From Qipengyuania huizhouensis (lineage in GTDB: Bacteria > Pseudomonadota > Alphaproteobacteria > Sphingomonadales > Sphingomonadaceae), in assembly GCF_019711635.1 (NCBI RefSeq), contig NZ_JAIGNT010000005.1, positions 1 through 64,000 of the forward strand: 64,000 nucleotides of DNA, given 5' to 3'. The notes under the pieces were generated by a model. It worked only from the letters and a program-made list of their open reading frames with translations. It was not told where the DNA came from and made no database searches. Both the position numbers and the translations under genes were made by a program. Of the stretch, positions 32,458 through 42,795 are shown piece after piece (position 1 is the first letter of the stretch; every line of letters begins with the position of its first letter).

Positions 32458-33822
32458 CTAATTTCTCAGAGAATCAAGTACATCGCGCGTAAACGAAGCG
32501 ATATCGAAGCGCGAACCGACTGGATCTTCGCCTCGGCGAACGATGACGATGTTCATACTCGGCACGATTACTATGAACTGTCCGCGATTACCCATCGCGG
32601 CGAAAGTGTCGGGTGGAACGCCTTCGGAGTTGTTCAGCAGCCAGAACCCCGCGCCGTAGCCGAAGGGACCGTCTGGCTGCGGACCGGTTGGCGACGAAAC
32701 GTAATCGACCCAATTCCCGGGAAGGATCCGCTCACCCCCAGGAAGGACGCCTTCGTCCAGATACAGCTGACCCAGCTTCGCAAGATCGCGCGCAGTGGAC
32801 CAGACTTGGCTCGAGAGTACATAGTCGCCCTGCCAGTCGGTTTCAGCCACGGTGTGGTCCATTCCGATCCTGGCAAAAAGCTCCGCAGGGCTTTGCCTTT
32901 CCAAATAACCCTCGATCGCCTTGACGGCAGCCAGTGTGTCATTGTTGGCATATCGATAGACTGAGCCCGGTTGATGCAGCAGCGGCCAATGCAAAGCCGT
33001 TTCTTCTACGGTCGCCCCGCCGAAATAGAGCGGATCGGTTCGATTTCCTGCAGTATCCGAATAGCGGCCCGATGCCATTCGCAGGAGATCATCGATGGTA
33101 ATCAGCGTGCGCCGGTCGCTGGGAAATAGACCGATTCCTGCAGATTTTTCGATATCCGTTTCGCCAGCCTGAACGGCCGCGCCCACCAGGGTAGCCGCGA
33201 TGCTCTTGGCCACCGACCAGGTACGCTGCGGAACCGCGGGGCCGAAATCGGAAGCATATTCTTCGCCGATCACGTCACCGTTACGCATTGCCAAGACCGC
33301 CGTGGTTCGTGTCCCCTCGCCATAGGCTTCTTCAAATGCCCGACCGAATACTGGGGCGATCTTCGGTTCCGGTGACACCAGTGAAACCCGTTCGAATTCA
33401 GAGGCGGGTCTTTTGGTCGCAAAGGGCAGCCGGACGCCATTTACAGGAAGCTGCGAACAACCCCTCCTGGAATCGTGGACCGCCATGCGGGGGAGAGACT
33501 GCTCGGCCCATTCCACCGAGACCGTTGCAATTTCCCCGTCGGCATCTCGCTCGATCTCGTAGGGCATCGCCGCAATCAATCCGTCCAGAGGCTCCTGAAT
33601 GCCCGATAATTCCCACCGCTCTATACTTTCCGGAGTGCGGGTCGCGCCGTTACGCTCGGCATTGGCAATCGCGCTGCACAGGAACAGCGCCTTGTAGCCC
33701 GCCGCGAGCGCACGATCATGGCGTTCCTCAAGTTTTTCCTGAGTAGCCGACTGTGCCGAGAGAGGCACGGCGGCGAAGAGCGTGGCGGCTGCAAAAGCTG
33801 TCCTGATCATGCCGTCACTCAT
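32458..33822 (-). CDS. Beta-lactamase-related serine hydrolase, exported
   Basis: 454 residues from the ATG at 33822; an ATG at 33810 (MIRTAFAAATLF) is an alternative that gives a cleaner signal peptide. The class-C-like SxxK is SVAK (Ser203, Lys206 counted from 33822), with Tyr in YRYANN as the YxN-type motif. Family members include esterases, DD-peptidases and beta-lactamases; the 180-residue N-terminal extension before SxxK suggests an enzyme other than a simple lactamase. Substrate unknown. Confidence 0.85.
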   Translation of the reverse strand: MSDGMIRTAFAAATLFAAVPLSAQSATQEKLEERHDRALAAGYKALFLCSAIANAERNGATRTPESIERWELSGIQEPLDGLIAAMPYEIERDADGEIATVSVEWAEQSLPRMAVHDSRRGCSQLPVNGVRLPFATKRPASEFERVSLVSPEPKIAPVFGRAFEEAYGEGTRTTAVLAMRNGDVIGEEYASDFGPAVPQRTWSVAKSIAATLVGAAVQAGETDIEKSAGIGLFPSDRRTLITIDDLLRMASGRYSDTAGNRTDPLYFGGATVEETALHWPLLHQPGSVYRYANNDTLAAVKAIEGYLERQSPAELFARIGMDHTVAETDWQGDYVLSSQVWSTARDLAKLGQLYLDEGVLPGGERILPGNWVDYVSSPTGPQPDGPFGYGAGFWLLNNSEGVPPDTFAAMGNRGQFIVIVPSMNIVIVRRGEDPVGSRFDIASFTRDVLDSLRN

Positions 33823-33845
33823 GGCACGGGTTCGTATCGATGCAA

Positions 33846-33878
33846 ACAAAAGGGCCGGAGGATTTCTCCCCCGGCCCC
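33846..33878 (-). terminator. Terminator of the alpha operon after rplQ
   Basis: On the minus strand GGGCCGG (33877-33871) pairs with CCGGCCC (33858-33852), followed by TTTTGTTT. It separates the ribosomal cluster from the serine hydrolase gene downstream. Confidence 0.85.
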
Positions 33879-33900
33879 GCTTGTCTCGATATGGAGTCGC

Positions 33901-34320
33901 TTACGCGTCTTCCATTTCCTCTTCCGCCATCACAGGGCCGCTGTCCTGGCCCTTGGCGTCCACGTCACGATCGACGAGCTCGATAACGGCCATAGCAGCA
34001 GCGTCGCTGCCGCGGTAGCCGGCCTTGATGACGCGGGTGTAGCCGCCTTCACGGTCCGAGTAACGCTCTGCAAGGATGTCGAACAGCTTCTTGAGCTGCG
34101 TTTCATCGCCGAGCTTGCTCATCGCAAGGCGGCGGTTCGAAAGACCGCCACGCTTAGCCAGCGTGATCAGCTTTTCGATATAGGGACGCAGTTCCTTGGC
34201 CTTCGCCTGCGTGGTGAGGATCTGTTCGTGCTTGATGAGCGCAGCGCTCATGTTGCGGAACAGGGCCTTGCGGTGGCCGGTCTTGCGCTGCAGCTTGCGG
34301 CCGGAAATCTTGTGACGCAT
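33901..34320 (-). CDS. rplQ: 50S ribosomal protein L17
   Basis: 139 residues. Start [24 protein letters not shown] is the family signature; the C-terminus has an acidic tail (MAEEEMEDA). It is the last gene of the cluster, 90 bases after rpoA. Confidence 0.98.
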   Translation of the reverse strand: MRHKISGRKLQRKTGHRKALFRNMSAALIKHEQILTTQAKAKELRPYIEKLITLAKRGGLSNRRLAMSKLGDETQLKKLFDILAERYSDREGGYTRVIKAGYRGSDAAAMAVIELVDRDVDAKGQDSGPVMAEEEMEDA

Positions 34321-34410
34321 TTCAACTTTCCTTCGTTCGTAGGGGGCCCGTTCTAGGTAGCCCGATACGGGCCGGATTAAGGGGTCCGGCCCAATCCCCG
34401 ATGCAAGGTC

Positions 34411-35466
34411 TTAGCCCAGCAGCTCCTGTTCGAGCTTCTTGGCCATTTCCTCGATGTTCTCGGGCGGCCAGCCCGGGATGTCCATACCGAGGCGCAGGCC
34501 CATCGAGCTCAGGACTTCCTTGATCTCGTTCAAAGACTTGCGGCCGAAGTTCGGCGTACGGAGCATCTCGGCCTCGGTCTTCTGGACCAGGTCGCCGATG
34601 TAGATGATATTGTCGTTCTTGAGGCAGTTGGCCGAACGGACCGACAGTTCCAGTTCGTCGACCTTCTTGAGAAGGTAACGGTTGAGCTGGTTGGTGTCGC
34701 TTTCCTGCGGTTCGGCAGCCTGGCCGATCATCCCGCTGGTCGGCTGCGGGATGCCGTCCTCGAAGTGGACGAACAGCGTCAGCTGGTCCTGAAGGATGCG
34801 CGCAGCATAAGCCACGGCGTCTTCCGGGGTGACGGTACCATCGGTTTCGACGGTCAGCGAGAGCTTGTCGTAATCGAGTTCCTGTCCGACGCGGGCGTTC
34901 TCGACCTTGTAGCTCACCTGGCGAACCGGCGAATACAGGCTGTCGACCGGAATGAGGCCGATCGGCGCATCGACCGGACGATTCATCACGGCAGGGCTGT
35001 AACCCTTGCCGGTATCGGCGGTCAACTCCATGTTGAGCGTCGCACCTTCGTCGAGGTGACAGATCACGAGGTCCTTGTTCATGACCTCGATGTCGCCCGA
35101 CACGGCAATGTCGCCTGCCTTCACCTCGCCCGGGCCAGTGGCCGAAAGCTGAAGGCGTTTCATGCCTTCACCTTCCATCTTGAGCGCAATCTGCTTCACG
35201 TTGAGGACGATATCGGTGACGTCCTCGCGCACGCCGGCGAGCGAGGAGAATTCATGCAGCACGTTCTCGATCTTGATCGAGGTGATCGCTGCGCCCTGGA
35301 GCGAGGACAGGAGCACGCGGCGAAGCGCATTGCCGAGCGTGAGGCCGAAGCCGCGCTCGAGCGGTTCGGCCACGAAGGTCGCCTTACGCGCCTTGTCGCC
35401 ACCGTCCTTGATGTCGAGGGTGTTGGGTTTCTTGAGTTCCTGCCAGTTCTTGATGTTGACGGACAT
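34411..35466 (-). CDS. rpoA: RNA polymerase alpha subunit
   Basis: 351 residues. N-terminal dimerisation domain ([23 protein letters not shown]) and C-terminal DNA- and activator-binding domain ([36 protein letters not shown]) joined by a linker near 240-265. It nucleates assembly of core polymerase. Confidence 0.99.
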   Translation of the reverse strand: MSVNIKNWQELKKPNTLDIKDGGDKARKATFVAEPLERGFGLTLGNALRRVLLSSLQGAAITSIKIENVLHEFSSLAGVREDVTDIVLNVKQIALKMEGEGMKRLQLSATGPGEVKAGDIAVSGDIEVMNKDLVICHLDEGATLNMELTADTGKGYSPAVMNRPVDAPIGLIPVDSLYSPVRQVSYKVENARVGQELDYDKLSLTVETDGTVTPEDAVAYAARILQDQLTLFVHFEDGIPQPTSGMIGQAAEPQESDTNQLNRYLLKKVDELELSVRSANCLKNDNIIYIGDLVQKTEAEMLRTPNFGRKSLNEIKEVLSSMGLRLGMDIPGWPPENIEEMAKKLEQELLG

Positions 35467-35574
35467 GGATTTCCCCTGGTGTGGATGCGGGCAGGACCGG
35501 AGCTCTCAATCGAGCGTCCGGTCCGTGGAAAGTGTCGGTGGCTCAGCGGATCCGAGCCACCAGGCAGGTACGGA

Positions 35575-35964
35575 TCAGACGCGGCGACGCTTGGAAGGAC
35601 GAACCCCGTTGTGCGGGATCGGCGTCACGTCGCGGATCGAAGTGATGGTGAAGCCCACTGCAGCAAGACCGCGCAGTGCGCTCTCGCGGCCCGAGCCCGG
35701 GCCCTTCACTTCGACTTCCAGGGTGCGCACACCGTGTTCGGCGGCCTTGCGGCCCGCGTCGTCGGCGGCGACCTGCGCTGCATAGGGAGTCGACTTGCGG
35801 CTACCCTTGAAGCCCATCATACCTGCACTGGACCAGCTGATCGCATTGCCCTGTGCATCGGTGATGGTGATCATCGTGTTGTTGAAGCTGGCGTTGATAT
35901 GCGCAACGCCGCTCGAAATGTTCTTTTTGTCGCGGCGCCTAACGCGGCCGGGTTCGCGTGCCAT
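35575..35964 (-). CDS. rpsK: 30S ribosomal protein S11
   Basis: 129 residues. Contains [19 protein letters not shown] and the end [14 protein letters not shown]. It sits on the 30S platform. The gene is 55 bases downstream of rpsM. Confidence 0.98.
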   Translation of the reverse strand: MAREPGRVRRRDKKNISSGVAHINASFNNTMITITDAQGNAISWSSAGMMGFKGSRKSTPYAAQVAADDAGRKAAEHGVRTLEVEVKGPGSGRESALRGLAAVGFTITSIRDVTPIPHNGVRPSKRRRV

Positions 35965-36019
35965 GGTGTATCTTCCTCTATATTCTCAAGAAGGGAAAAG
36001 CGTTCGGACTGGCCGAAGC

Positions 36020-36388
36020 TTACTTCTTCTTGCCGGCGATCGGCTTGGCCTTGCCCTTGCGGGTACGGGCGTTGGTGTGGGTGCGCTGGCCGCGAACGGG
36101 CAAACCGGCACGATGACGAAGGCCACGATAGGAACGCAGGTCCATAAGGCGCTTGATGTTCATCGCAGTATTGCGACGAAGGTCACCTTCGACCATATGC
36201 TCCTCGTCGATCGTTTCACGAACGCGCAGCAGTTCCTCGTCGGTGAGATCCTGGACGCGGCGAGCGTGATCGATGCCGAGCTTGTCAGCGATCTCGACGG
36301 CGGTTGTACGACCGATGCCGTGAATATAGGTGAGCGCGATGATAACGCGCTTGTTGGTGGGGATATTTACCCCGGCAATACGAGCCAC
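36020..36388 (-). CDS. rpsM: 30S ribosomal protein S13
   Basis: 122 residues. [22 protein letters not shown] start, [21 protein letters not shown], and a basic Lys-rich tail that contacts tRNA at the 30S head. It is first in the distal part of the cluster, after a 332-base gap. Confidence 0.98.
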   Translation of the reverse strand: MARIAGVNIPTNKRVIIALTYIHGIGRTTAVEIADKLGIDHARRVQDLTDEELLRVRETIDEEHMVEGDLRRNTAMNIKRLMDLRSYRGLRHRAGLPVRGQRTHTNARTRKGKAKPIAGKKK

Positions 36389-36720
36389 TTAAATCTCCAT
36401 GCTCCACAGGATCCTTTCAAGCGGGATCCCATCTCAACGCTTTGTTTTCATTGACATTAACGGACGCCTCTAGCGCAAAAAGCCCGGATGGCGTGCACAA
36501 TGGCTGGCGCCTGCCGGACTCACCGCAAGTGTCGAATGAATGGCGCGCTTAGTAGGATTCGCGCCGAGCGTCAACCGTCAGCGCGCGCAATCACCGTAGC
36601 CGTCGATATGGTTGGCCCGGTGCCGAGTTCAAGTACCTATATAGACGAATGCCTATCGCAGGTCAAAAATGCCCAGAAGCTGGCCTATGGGTCGAACAGG
36701 GCATCGGCGTCTTGAAACTG
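36389..36720. other. Gap upstream of rpsM
   Basis: 332 bases with no supported gene, unusual inside a ribosomal operon. It separates rpsM-rpsK-rpoA-rplQ from the cyclase-like gene and so should hold a separate promoter on the minus strand. No clear hairpin seen. Confidence 0.55.
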
Positions 36721-37299
36721 CTAATCGGGCTCGGCAGTGTCTGCTGCCTCGGGCATGGCGAGTGCACCCAAGTGATCGCGCAGACCGTGAAGTTGCTGAG
36801 TCATCACGCTGTCGACCGCTTTGGATATCGTATCGATCTCGAACCCCATGGGTCCGCCGACATTATACTCCCATTCGACCAGAGTGCCGCCCTCGATCGG
36901 CTTCAGAGTAACGGTCAGAACACCGGTAGCAGGGACTGCCTGCAATGGTCCCAACCCGCCCCGGAGACGAAGCGCCTTGTCCGGTACTGCCTGAACGACC
37001 ACGGCATGTTGTGCGCTTCCGTCCAGAGGAATATCTCCGTCCCCAGGAATCGTCTCACAGAAGCAACCGCCCGCGCTAGGCACCAATGTCATGTTCGACG
37101 CATCGCCCGACCAGCTGTGATCGTCATTCCACCACGTGCCCGGCTTGATGAGCGCTAGCCAGACCTGCCGCGGCGTTGCGGCAATGGAGGCCGTTTCCTT
37201 CGTGACGAAGCCATGCTCACTTTTGGCGACAACCTCTGCTGACGCAGGAACGGCCCCGCCCAGCGAACAGATGACTGCCAATGCCCAAAAATGCTTCAT
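36721..37299 (-). CDS. Exported SRPBCC (START-like) domain protein
   Basis: 192 residues from the ATG at 37299, six bases after GGGGAG. Signal peptide ending at VPASAE. The mature part fits a Bet v1/SRPBCC ligand-binding fold: ASIAATPRQVWLALIKPGTWW at the start, LRGGLGPLQ... strands, GGTLVEWEYNVGG, and a long C-terminal helix. Such proteins bind small hydrophobic ligands; the ligand here is unknown. It interrupts the usual adk-rpsM order. Confidence 0.8.
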   Translation of the reverse strand: MKHFWALAVICSLGGAVPASAEVVAKSEHGFVTKETASIAATPRQVWLALIKPGTWWNDDHSWSGDASNMTLVPSAGGCFCETIPGDGDIPLDGSAQHAVVVQAVPDKALRLRGGLGPLQAVPATGVLTVTLKPIEGGTLVEWEYNVGGPMGFEIDTISKAVDSVMTQQLHGLRDHLGALAMPEAADTAEPD

Positions 37300-37356
37300 G
37301 CCCATCTCCCCTATATCCAAGATAGGCTTATTGCGGAGTAGGTCTTTTGGAAAGCC

Positions 37357-38001
37357 TCAGCCGAGAATCGAGTCGATCGCGTGGGTCACTTCATCGATGG
37401 CGCCCATGCCGTCGATACGCTTCACGATGCCACGCTTTTCGTAGCCCGGAAGGATAGGCGCCGTCTCGTTGCGATAGACCGACATGCGGTGGCGCACTGT
37501 TTCTTCGTTATCGTCGGGACGACGCTTGAATTCTGTTGCGCCGCATTCGTCGCACACGCCTTCCACCTTCGGTTGCTTGAAGGTGTCATGATAACCCGCG
37601 CCGCAGTTAGCGCAGCTAAAGCGACCGGTAATGCGTTCGACCAGTGCATCCTCGTCGACTTCGAGCTCGATCACATGGTCGAGGCTGCGTCCATGCTTGG
37701 CAAGAATTTCATCGAGTTGTTCGGCCTGTGCCGCCGTGCGCGGATAACCGTCGAAGATAGCGCCCACTTCCGGGCCCATATCCTCAAGCTTGGCGTCGAT
37801 CATCGCTGAAACGATATCGTCTGAAACGAGGCCACCTGAATCCATGATGTCGGCAACCTTTCGGCCCAGCTCCGTATCGGCCTTGCGCGTTTCGCGAAGC
37901 ATATCCCCGGTCGACAGCTGCATCATCCCGTGATGCTCCACAAGCCGCTGGGCCTGCGTGCCTTTGCCTGCGCCCGGAGGGCCTAGAAGAATGATGTCCA
38001 T
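37357..38001 (-). CDS. adk: Adenylate kinase
   Basis: 214 residues. P-loop GPPGAGKGTQ, NMP-binding GYPRTAAQAE, and a LID with four Cys (CANCGAGYH and CDECGATEF), so it is the zinc-type long form. It converts ATP + AMP to 2 ADP. 33 bases after secY. Confidence 0.98.
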   Translation of the reverse strand: MDIILLGPPGAGKGTQAQRLVEHHGMMQLSTGDMLRETRKADTELGRKVADIMDSGGLVSDDIVSAMIDAKLEDMGPEVGAIFDGYPRTAAQAEQLDEILAKHGRSLDHVIELEVDEDALVERITGRFSCANCGAGYHDTFKQPKVEGVCDECGATEFKRRPDDNEETVRHRMSVYRNETAPILPGYEKRGIVKRIDGMGAIDEVTHAIDSILG

Positions 38002-38033
38002 CGAGAGAGGTCCCCTTCCCCGAGTGTCCTGCC

Positions 38034-39398
38034 TTAACGCAGGCGGCCCTTCAGCTTGGCCTTTTTGATGAGATCGCCATACTGGTGTGCCAGAAGGTGC
38101 GACTGGATCTGGCTGATCGTATCGACGGTGACGTTCACGACGATCAGCAGGCTGGTGCCGCCGAGGAACAGCGGAACGCCGGTCTGGGCGATCATGTATT
38201 CGGGAACCACGCAGACGAATGTCAGGTAGATCGCGCCGATAACGGTGATGCGGGTGAGGACGTAATCGAGATATTCCTCGGTCCGCTTACCAGGACGGAT
38301 GCCCGGCACGAAGCCGCCATTCTTCTTGAGGTTCTCTGCAGTCTCTTCAGGGTTGAACACAACCGCGGTGTAGAAGAAGCAGAAGAAGATGATGCCGACT
38401 GCATAGAGAGTCATGTAGAGCGGCTGGCCGTGCTGGAGGTACTGCAGAACCGTCTGCAACGCCCCGCCGGTGGTGCTTTCGGTGTCGAGCGAATTACCCG
38501 CAAACTGTGTGATCGTAAGCGGCAGCAGCAACAGCGAGCTGGCGAAGATCGGAGGAATCACGCCAGCGGTGTTGAGCTTGAGCGGCAAGTGCGAGCGATC
38601 CGCCTGCATCATGCCGCGCTGCGTCGCACGCTTGGGATACTGGACCAGCAAGCGGCGCTGGGCACGCTCGAAAAAGCTGATCAGCAGGATCAGGCCTACG
38701 ACCATCACTATGAAGCCGAGCAGGATACCTGTGGCGATCGAGCCTTCACTGTAGCCCGAAGCCATGTTCGAGACAAAAGTCGGAAACTGGGCGACGATGC
38801 CGGCCATGATGATGAGCGAGACGCCGTTGCCGATCCCGCGGCTGGTGATCTGCTCACCCAGCCACAGCAGGAACATCGTTCCGCCCACGAGGCTGATGAC
38901 CGCACCGATGCGGAACATGTAACCAGGATCGACCACGGCGGCGATACCACTGGATGCACCATAGCTTTCGAGCCCTGCGGCGAGAAACCAGCCCTGGATG
39001 GTACAAAGGAAAACGGTGCCGTAGCGCGTGTACTGGTTGAGCTTCTGCCGACCGACAGTGCCTTCCTTCTTCATCGCGGCGAGCGTCGGGTGCAGGGCCG
39101 AGGCCATCTGTACGACGATCGAAGCGGTGATGTAAGGCATGACGCCGAGCGCGATGAGGCTCATGCGTTCGAGGCTGCCGCCGGTAAACATGTTGAACAT
39201 GTCGAGCACGCCGCCACGGGTCTGATCAGCAAGCTGCGTCAATGCGCTGGCATTGATGCCCGGCAGCGGCACGAAGCTCAGGAATCGGAAGACGATGAGC
39301 GCACCGATCGTGAACCAGATGCGATTCTTCAGCTCGGTGGCCTTGGAAAAATTGGCGAGGCTTATGTTGCTCGCGAAACTATCGGCGCGTGATGCCAT
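38034..39398 (-). CDS. secY: Preprotein translocase channel subunit SecY
   Basis: 454 residues with ten hydrophobic segments. FANFSKATELKNRIWFT-type start, plug helix region GGVLDMFNMFTGGSLERM, and the cytoplasmic loop ENLKKNGGFVPGIRPG that contacts the ribosome and SecA. Partners SecE and SecG are elsewhere. Confidence 0.98.
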   Translation of the reverse strand: MASRADSFASNISLANFSKATELKNRIWFTIGALIVFRFLSFVPLPGINASALTQLADQTRGGVLDMFNMFTGGSLERMSLIALGVMPYITASIVVQMASALHPTLAAMKKEGTVGRQKLNQYTRYGTVFLCTIQGWFLAAGLESYGASSGIAAVVDPGYMFRIGAVISLVGGTMFLLWLGEQITSRGIGNGVSLIIMAGIVAQFPTFVSNMASGYSEGSIATGILLGFIVMVVGLILLISFFERAQRRLLVQYPKRATQRGMMQADRSHLPLKLNTAGVIPPIFASSLLLLPLTITQFAGNSLDTESTTGGALQTVLQYLQHGQPLYMTLYAVGIIFFCFFYTAVVFNPEETAENLKKNGGFVPGIRPGKRTEEYLDYVLTRITVIGAIYLTFVCVVPEYMIAQTGVPLFLGGTSLLIVVNVTVDTISQIQSHLLAHQYGDLIKKAKLKGRLR

Positions 39399-39502
39399 TG
39401 GTCGTCTTCGATCCTAGCTTGTCGCCGGCCCGTCCCGGCGTAGACCGGACAGATAGGGAGCAGGACGACGAATGTCGAACCCTGCTCCCCGATTTCCATC
39501 AA

Positions 39503-40036
39503 TTATTTGGACTTCTTGGCCTTGTTGGCTTCGGTCCGCTTGGCCTTTTTCTCGGCTTCGCTCTCACCGCGGTCGATCACTTCGACCGAACCGCCGGCCT
39601 TCTCGACCGCCTCGATGGCACCCTTGGAAGCACCGGCAACGATGAACTTCGCCTTAGTCTTGAGTTCGCCCTTGCCGAGCAGACGGACGCCATCCTTGCC
39701 GCCGCGTGCGAGGCCGGCGGCCTTCAGCGCTGCATGGTCGATGTCTCTCTTGGCGTCGAGCTTCTTCGCGTCGATGAACTTCTGGACCATGCCCAGGTTC
39801 ACTTCGGCATAATCCTTGCCAAACGGATTGTTGAAGCCGCGCTTCGGCAGACGCATGTGGAGCGGCATCTGGCCGCCTTCGAAGCCCTTGATGGCGACGC
39901 CCGAACGGCTCTTCTGGCCCTTCTGGCCCCGGCCGCCGGTCTTGCCCTTGCCCGAACCGATGCCTCGGCCGACACGGATGCGCTCCTTGCGGGCGCCGGG
40001 ATTGTCGCGGATGTCGTTCAGTTTCATAGTGTGCAC
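39503..40036 (-). CDS. rplO: 50S ribosomal protein L15
   Basis: 177 residues. Start [47 protein letters not shown] motif is present in the first 45 residues. The C-terminus is extended by a Lys/Glu-rich tail ([20 protein letters not shown]), longer than the E. coli protein. Confidence 0.97.
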   Translation of the reverse strand: MHTMKLNDIRDNPGARKERIRVGRGIGSGKGKTGGRGQKGQKSRSGVAIKGFEGGQMPLHMRLPKRGFNNPFGKDYAEVNLGMVQKFIDAKKLDAKRDIDHAALKAAGLARGGKDGVRLLGKGELKTKAKFIVAGASKGAIEAVEKAGGSVEVIDRGESEAEKKAKRTEANKAKKSK

Positions 40037-40122
40037 TCGCTTTCGCTTTTGTTCGCGCTGTAAAATGGAAGCGGCCCGCTAAAGCAGCAGGCCGCCCCCG
40101 TCAAATGTCTTTGCCGAAGAGT

Positions 40123-40311
40123 TTAGTCTTCGACGATCGCAACCAGATGCGGGACCTTGGCAACCGCACCGCGCACCTCGGGGGTGTCCTGGCGTTCGAC
40201 GATCTTGTGCATCTTGTTGAGGCCAAGACCGATGAGGATCTTGCGCTGGCTTTCTGGGCGGCGGATCGGCGAACCGATCTGCTTGAGCCTGATGGTCTTG
40301 TTCTTTGCCAT
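40123..40311 (-). CDS. rpmD: 50S ribosomal protein L30
   Basis: 62 residues, full length for the family: [23 protein letters not shown] and VEDT-like VAIVED end. 5 bases after rpsE. Confidence 0.95.
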   Translation of the reverse strand: MAKNKTIRLKQIGSPIRRPESQRKILIGLGLNKMHKIVERQDTPEVRGAVAKVPHLVAIVED

Positions 40312-40316
40312 CTCAA

Positions 40317-41162
40317 TTACTCCGCGATAGCGGCGGCGTCGGCTTCAGCCTCTGCCTCCGATGCGCCACCACGGCCAAGCAGGTCTGCGACCTTTTTGCC
40401 GCGACGCTGGGAAACCGACTTCGGTGAAGTCTGTTCGGTCAGCGCGTCGAACGTGGCGCGGATCATGTTGTAGGGGTTCGAGGTGCCGACCGACTTGGTC
40501 ACCACATCGGCAACGCCGAGGCTCTCGAACACGGCACGCATCGGACCACCGGCGATAATACCGGTACCCGGAGGCGCCGTACGCAGGGTAACCTTGCCAG
40601 CACCGAAGCGACCGTTACCGTCGTGATGGAGGGTCCGGCCTTCCTTCAGCGGAACGCGGATCATCTTCTTGCGCGCAGCGGCCGAAGCCTTCTGGATCGC
40701 TTCCGGCACTTCGCGGGCCTTGCCCTTGCCGAAACCGACGCGGCCCGAACCGTCACCCACAACCACGAGAGCAGCAAAACCGAAGCGCTTACCGCCCTTC
40801 ACCGTCTTGCTGACGCGGTTGATGTGAACGAGCTTTTCGATGATGCCGTCATCTTCTTCCTCACGGCGATTGCCACGACGATTGTCGCGACCACCACGGC
40901 CACGGCCACCGTCACGGTTCCCACCGCGACCGCCACCACGCCCACCACGCTCGCGCGGCTGACCTTCGGCGCCCTGGGCGGGATCCTGGTTGGCAGCTGC
41001 TTCCGAAGGCGTGTCGGCGATTGCCGGCTCTTCCTTGGTCACGGCATGCTCGGTTTCGGCTTCCGCCACACCGGCATCGGCTTTCGCCTTTGCCACTTCA
41101 GGAGTTTCAGCCACGGCGTTCTCCGCCTCGGCATTTTCGTTTTTCTTGTCGTCAGCCATCAT
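40317..41162 (-). CDS. rpsE: 30S ribosomal protein S5 with long acidic/RGG-rich N-terminal extension
   Basis: 281 residues (280 if the second ATG is used); E. coli S5 is 167. The conserved core begins near residue 107 ([21 protein letters not shown]) and includes [18 protein letters not shown]. Residues 1-65 are Ala/Glu-rich and acidic; about 70-100 are Arg/Gly-rich with several RGG repeats ([21 protein letters not shown]). A C-terminal Ala/Glu tail is also present. RGG stretches often bind RNA, so extra ribosome contacts are plausible. Confidence 0.96.
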   Translation of the reverse strand: MMADDKKNENAEAENAVAETPEVAKAKADAGVAEAETEHAVTKEEPAIADTPSEAAANQDPAQGAEGQPRERGGRGGGRGGNRDGGRGRGGRDNRRGNRREEEDDGIIEKLVHINRVSKTVKGGKRFGFAALVVVGDGSGRVGFGKGKAREVPEAIQKASAAARKKMIRVPLKEGRTLHHDGNGRFGAGKVTLRTAPPGTGIIAGGPMRAVFESLGVADVVTKSVGTSNPYNMIRATFDALTEQTSPKSVSQRRGKKVADLLGRGGASEAEAEADAAAIAE

Positions 41163-41507
41163 TCAGAACTCCAGCCCGCCTTCACGGGCGGCGTCGGCCA
41201 GCGCCTTAACGCGGCCATGGAACAGGAAGCCGCCGCGGTCGAACACCACGGTGGTCACGCCGGCCTTCTTGGCGGCAGCAGCGATGTCGGTGCCGACCTG
41301 CTTGGCCGCATCGACATTCGCGCCCGAACTCTTCGCACCCAACGTCGAAGCTGCGGCAACAGTCTTGCCTGCAGCATCGTCAATGATCTGTGCGTAGATG
41401 TGCTTGCCGGTGCGGTGCACCGACAGACGGGGCTTGCCACCGGCACGATTGCGAAGCGCAGTACGGACACGGCGACGGCGACGTTCGAAAAGAGAAAGCT
41501 TTGCCAT
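41163..41507 (-). CDS. rplR: 50S ribosomal protein L18
   Basis: 114 residues from the ATG at 41507 ([18 protein letters not shown]); open codons up to 41603 lie inside rplF. Core motifs [18 protein letters not shown] and [15 protein letters not shown] match. It binds 5S rRNA. Confidence 0.97.
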   Translation of the reverse strand: MAKLSLFERRRRRVRTALRNRAGGKPRLSVHRTGKHIYAQIIDDAAGKTVAAASTLGAKSSGANVDAAKQVGTDIAAAAKKAGVTTVVFDRGGFLFHGRVKALADAAREGGLEF

Positions 41508-41508
41508 C

Positions 41509-42042
41509 TTACTTCTTCTTCCCTTCCTTGCGGAAGATATACTCGCCGCGATACTTGATACCCTTGCCCTTGTAGGGTTCGGGCTTGCGCCATTTGCGGA
41601 CATTCGCCGCGAACTGGCCCACGGCCTGTTTGTCGATACCGCTGATTTCCACGGTCGTCTGGTCCGGAGTCTTCACTTCGATACCTTCGGGAACATCGAG
41701 ATCGACGTCATGCGAATAACCGAGCTGAAGCTTGAGCTTTTTGCCCTGCGCCTGCGCACGATAGCCGACACCCGAAATCTCGAGCACCTTGGTGAAACCT
41801 TCCGTGACACCTTCGACCAGGTTCGACACGAGCGTGCGCTGCATACCCCAGTGGTTACGGGCGGCGCGCGTATCGTTGGCCGGAGTGACGGCGATTTCGT
41901 CGTTCTCGAGCTTGTAGGTCACGAGTTCGGAAAGACCCATCGAAAGAGTGCCCTTGGGACCCTTAACCGACAGAGTATCGCCTTCGATATTGGCAGTGAC
42001 CCCGCTCGGGATCGCTACCGGCTTCTTGCCGATGCGGCTCAT
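41509..42042 (-). CDS. rplF: 50S ribosomal protein L6
   Basis: 177 residues. Two repeats of the L6 fold with [14 protein letters not shown] start and the conserved C-terminal [15 protein letters not shown]. It ends one base before rplR. Confidence 0.98.
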   Translation of the reverse strand: MSRIGKKPVAIPSGVTANIEGDTLSVKGPKGTLSMGLSELVTYKLENDEIAVTPANDTRAARNHWGMQRTLVSNLVEGVTEGFTKVLEISGVGYRAQAQGKKLKLQLGYSHDVDLDVPEGIEVKTPDQTTVEISGIDKQAVGQFAANVRKWRKPEPYKGKGIKYRGEYIFRKEGKKK

Positions 42043-42437
42043 CAGAACACCTCCGCCAGCACTTCGCCGCCGACGTTTTCGGTACGGGCTTCCGCATCGG
42101 AAAGCACACCCTTCGGCGTCGAGACGATGGTGATGCCGAGACCGTTGCGCACAACGGGAAGTTCTTTCGAACCCGCATAGACGCGGCGGCCAGGCTTGGA
42201 GACACGGGCAACATGCTTGATCGCAGGTTCGCCCTCGAAATATTTCAGTTCAATCCGCAGCGCGGGGTGTTTGCCCGAAGCGTCTTCGCTGTAGCCACGG
42301 ATGTAGCCTTCGCGCTGGAGCACTTCGAGGACGTTCGCACGCAACTTGGAAGCCGGCGAAAGGACACTGTCCTTCTTCGCCTGCTGGCCGTTGCGGATAC
42401 GGGTGAGCATATCACCCAGGGGATCGGTCATAGCCAT
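42042..42437 (-). CDS. rpsH: 30S ribosomal protein S8
   Basis: 131 residues. [14 protein letters not shown] start, [15 protein letters not shown], and the rRNA-binding [13 protein letters not shown] end. It overlaps rplF by one base. Confidence 0.98.
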   Translation of the reverse strand: MAMTDPLGDMLTRIRNGQQAKKDSVLSPASKLRANVLEVLQREGYIRGYSEDASGKHPALRIELKYFEGEPAIKHVARVSKPGRRVYAGSKELPVVRNGLGITIVSTPKGVLSDAEARTENVGGEVLAEVF

Positions 42438-42448
42438 CTGTCAGTACC

Positions 42449-42754
42449 TCACCAGCTCGACTTGGTCAGGCCTGGAATCAGGCCCTTGTTGCCGAGGTCG
42501 CGCAGTTCGATGCGGTTGAGGCCGAACTTGCGGTAGTAGCCGCGCGGGCGGCCGGTGGTGGCGCAGCGATTGCGCACGCGGGTGGGATTAGCGTTGCGGG
42601 GCAGCTCGGCCATCTTGAGGCGCGCCATCAGACGTTCGCCTTCATCGAGGCTTTCGTCGTCAGCGATTGCCTTAAGCTTCGCGTACTTTTCCGCATACTG
42701 CTTGACGAGCTTCTTGCGACGCTCGTTCTTGTTGATCGAACTCAGTTTCGCCAT
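42449..42754 (-). CDS. rpsN: 30S ribosomal protein S14
   Basis: 101 residues, the long form without the zinc CxxC pairs. C-terminal [20 protein letters not shown] and [15 protein letters not shown] are typical. Confidence 0.98.
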   Translation of the reverse strand: MAKLSSINKNERRKKLVKQYAEKYAKLKAIADDESLDEGERLMARLKMAELPRNANPTRVRNRCATTGRPRGYYRKFGLNRIELRDLGNKGLIPGLTKSSW

Positions 42755-42795
42755 TGGACTTAAGTTCCTTCCTTATCCTGCGATCCGGGGGCGGC

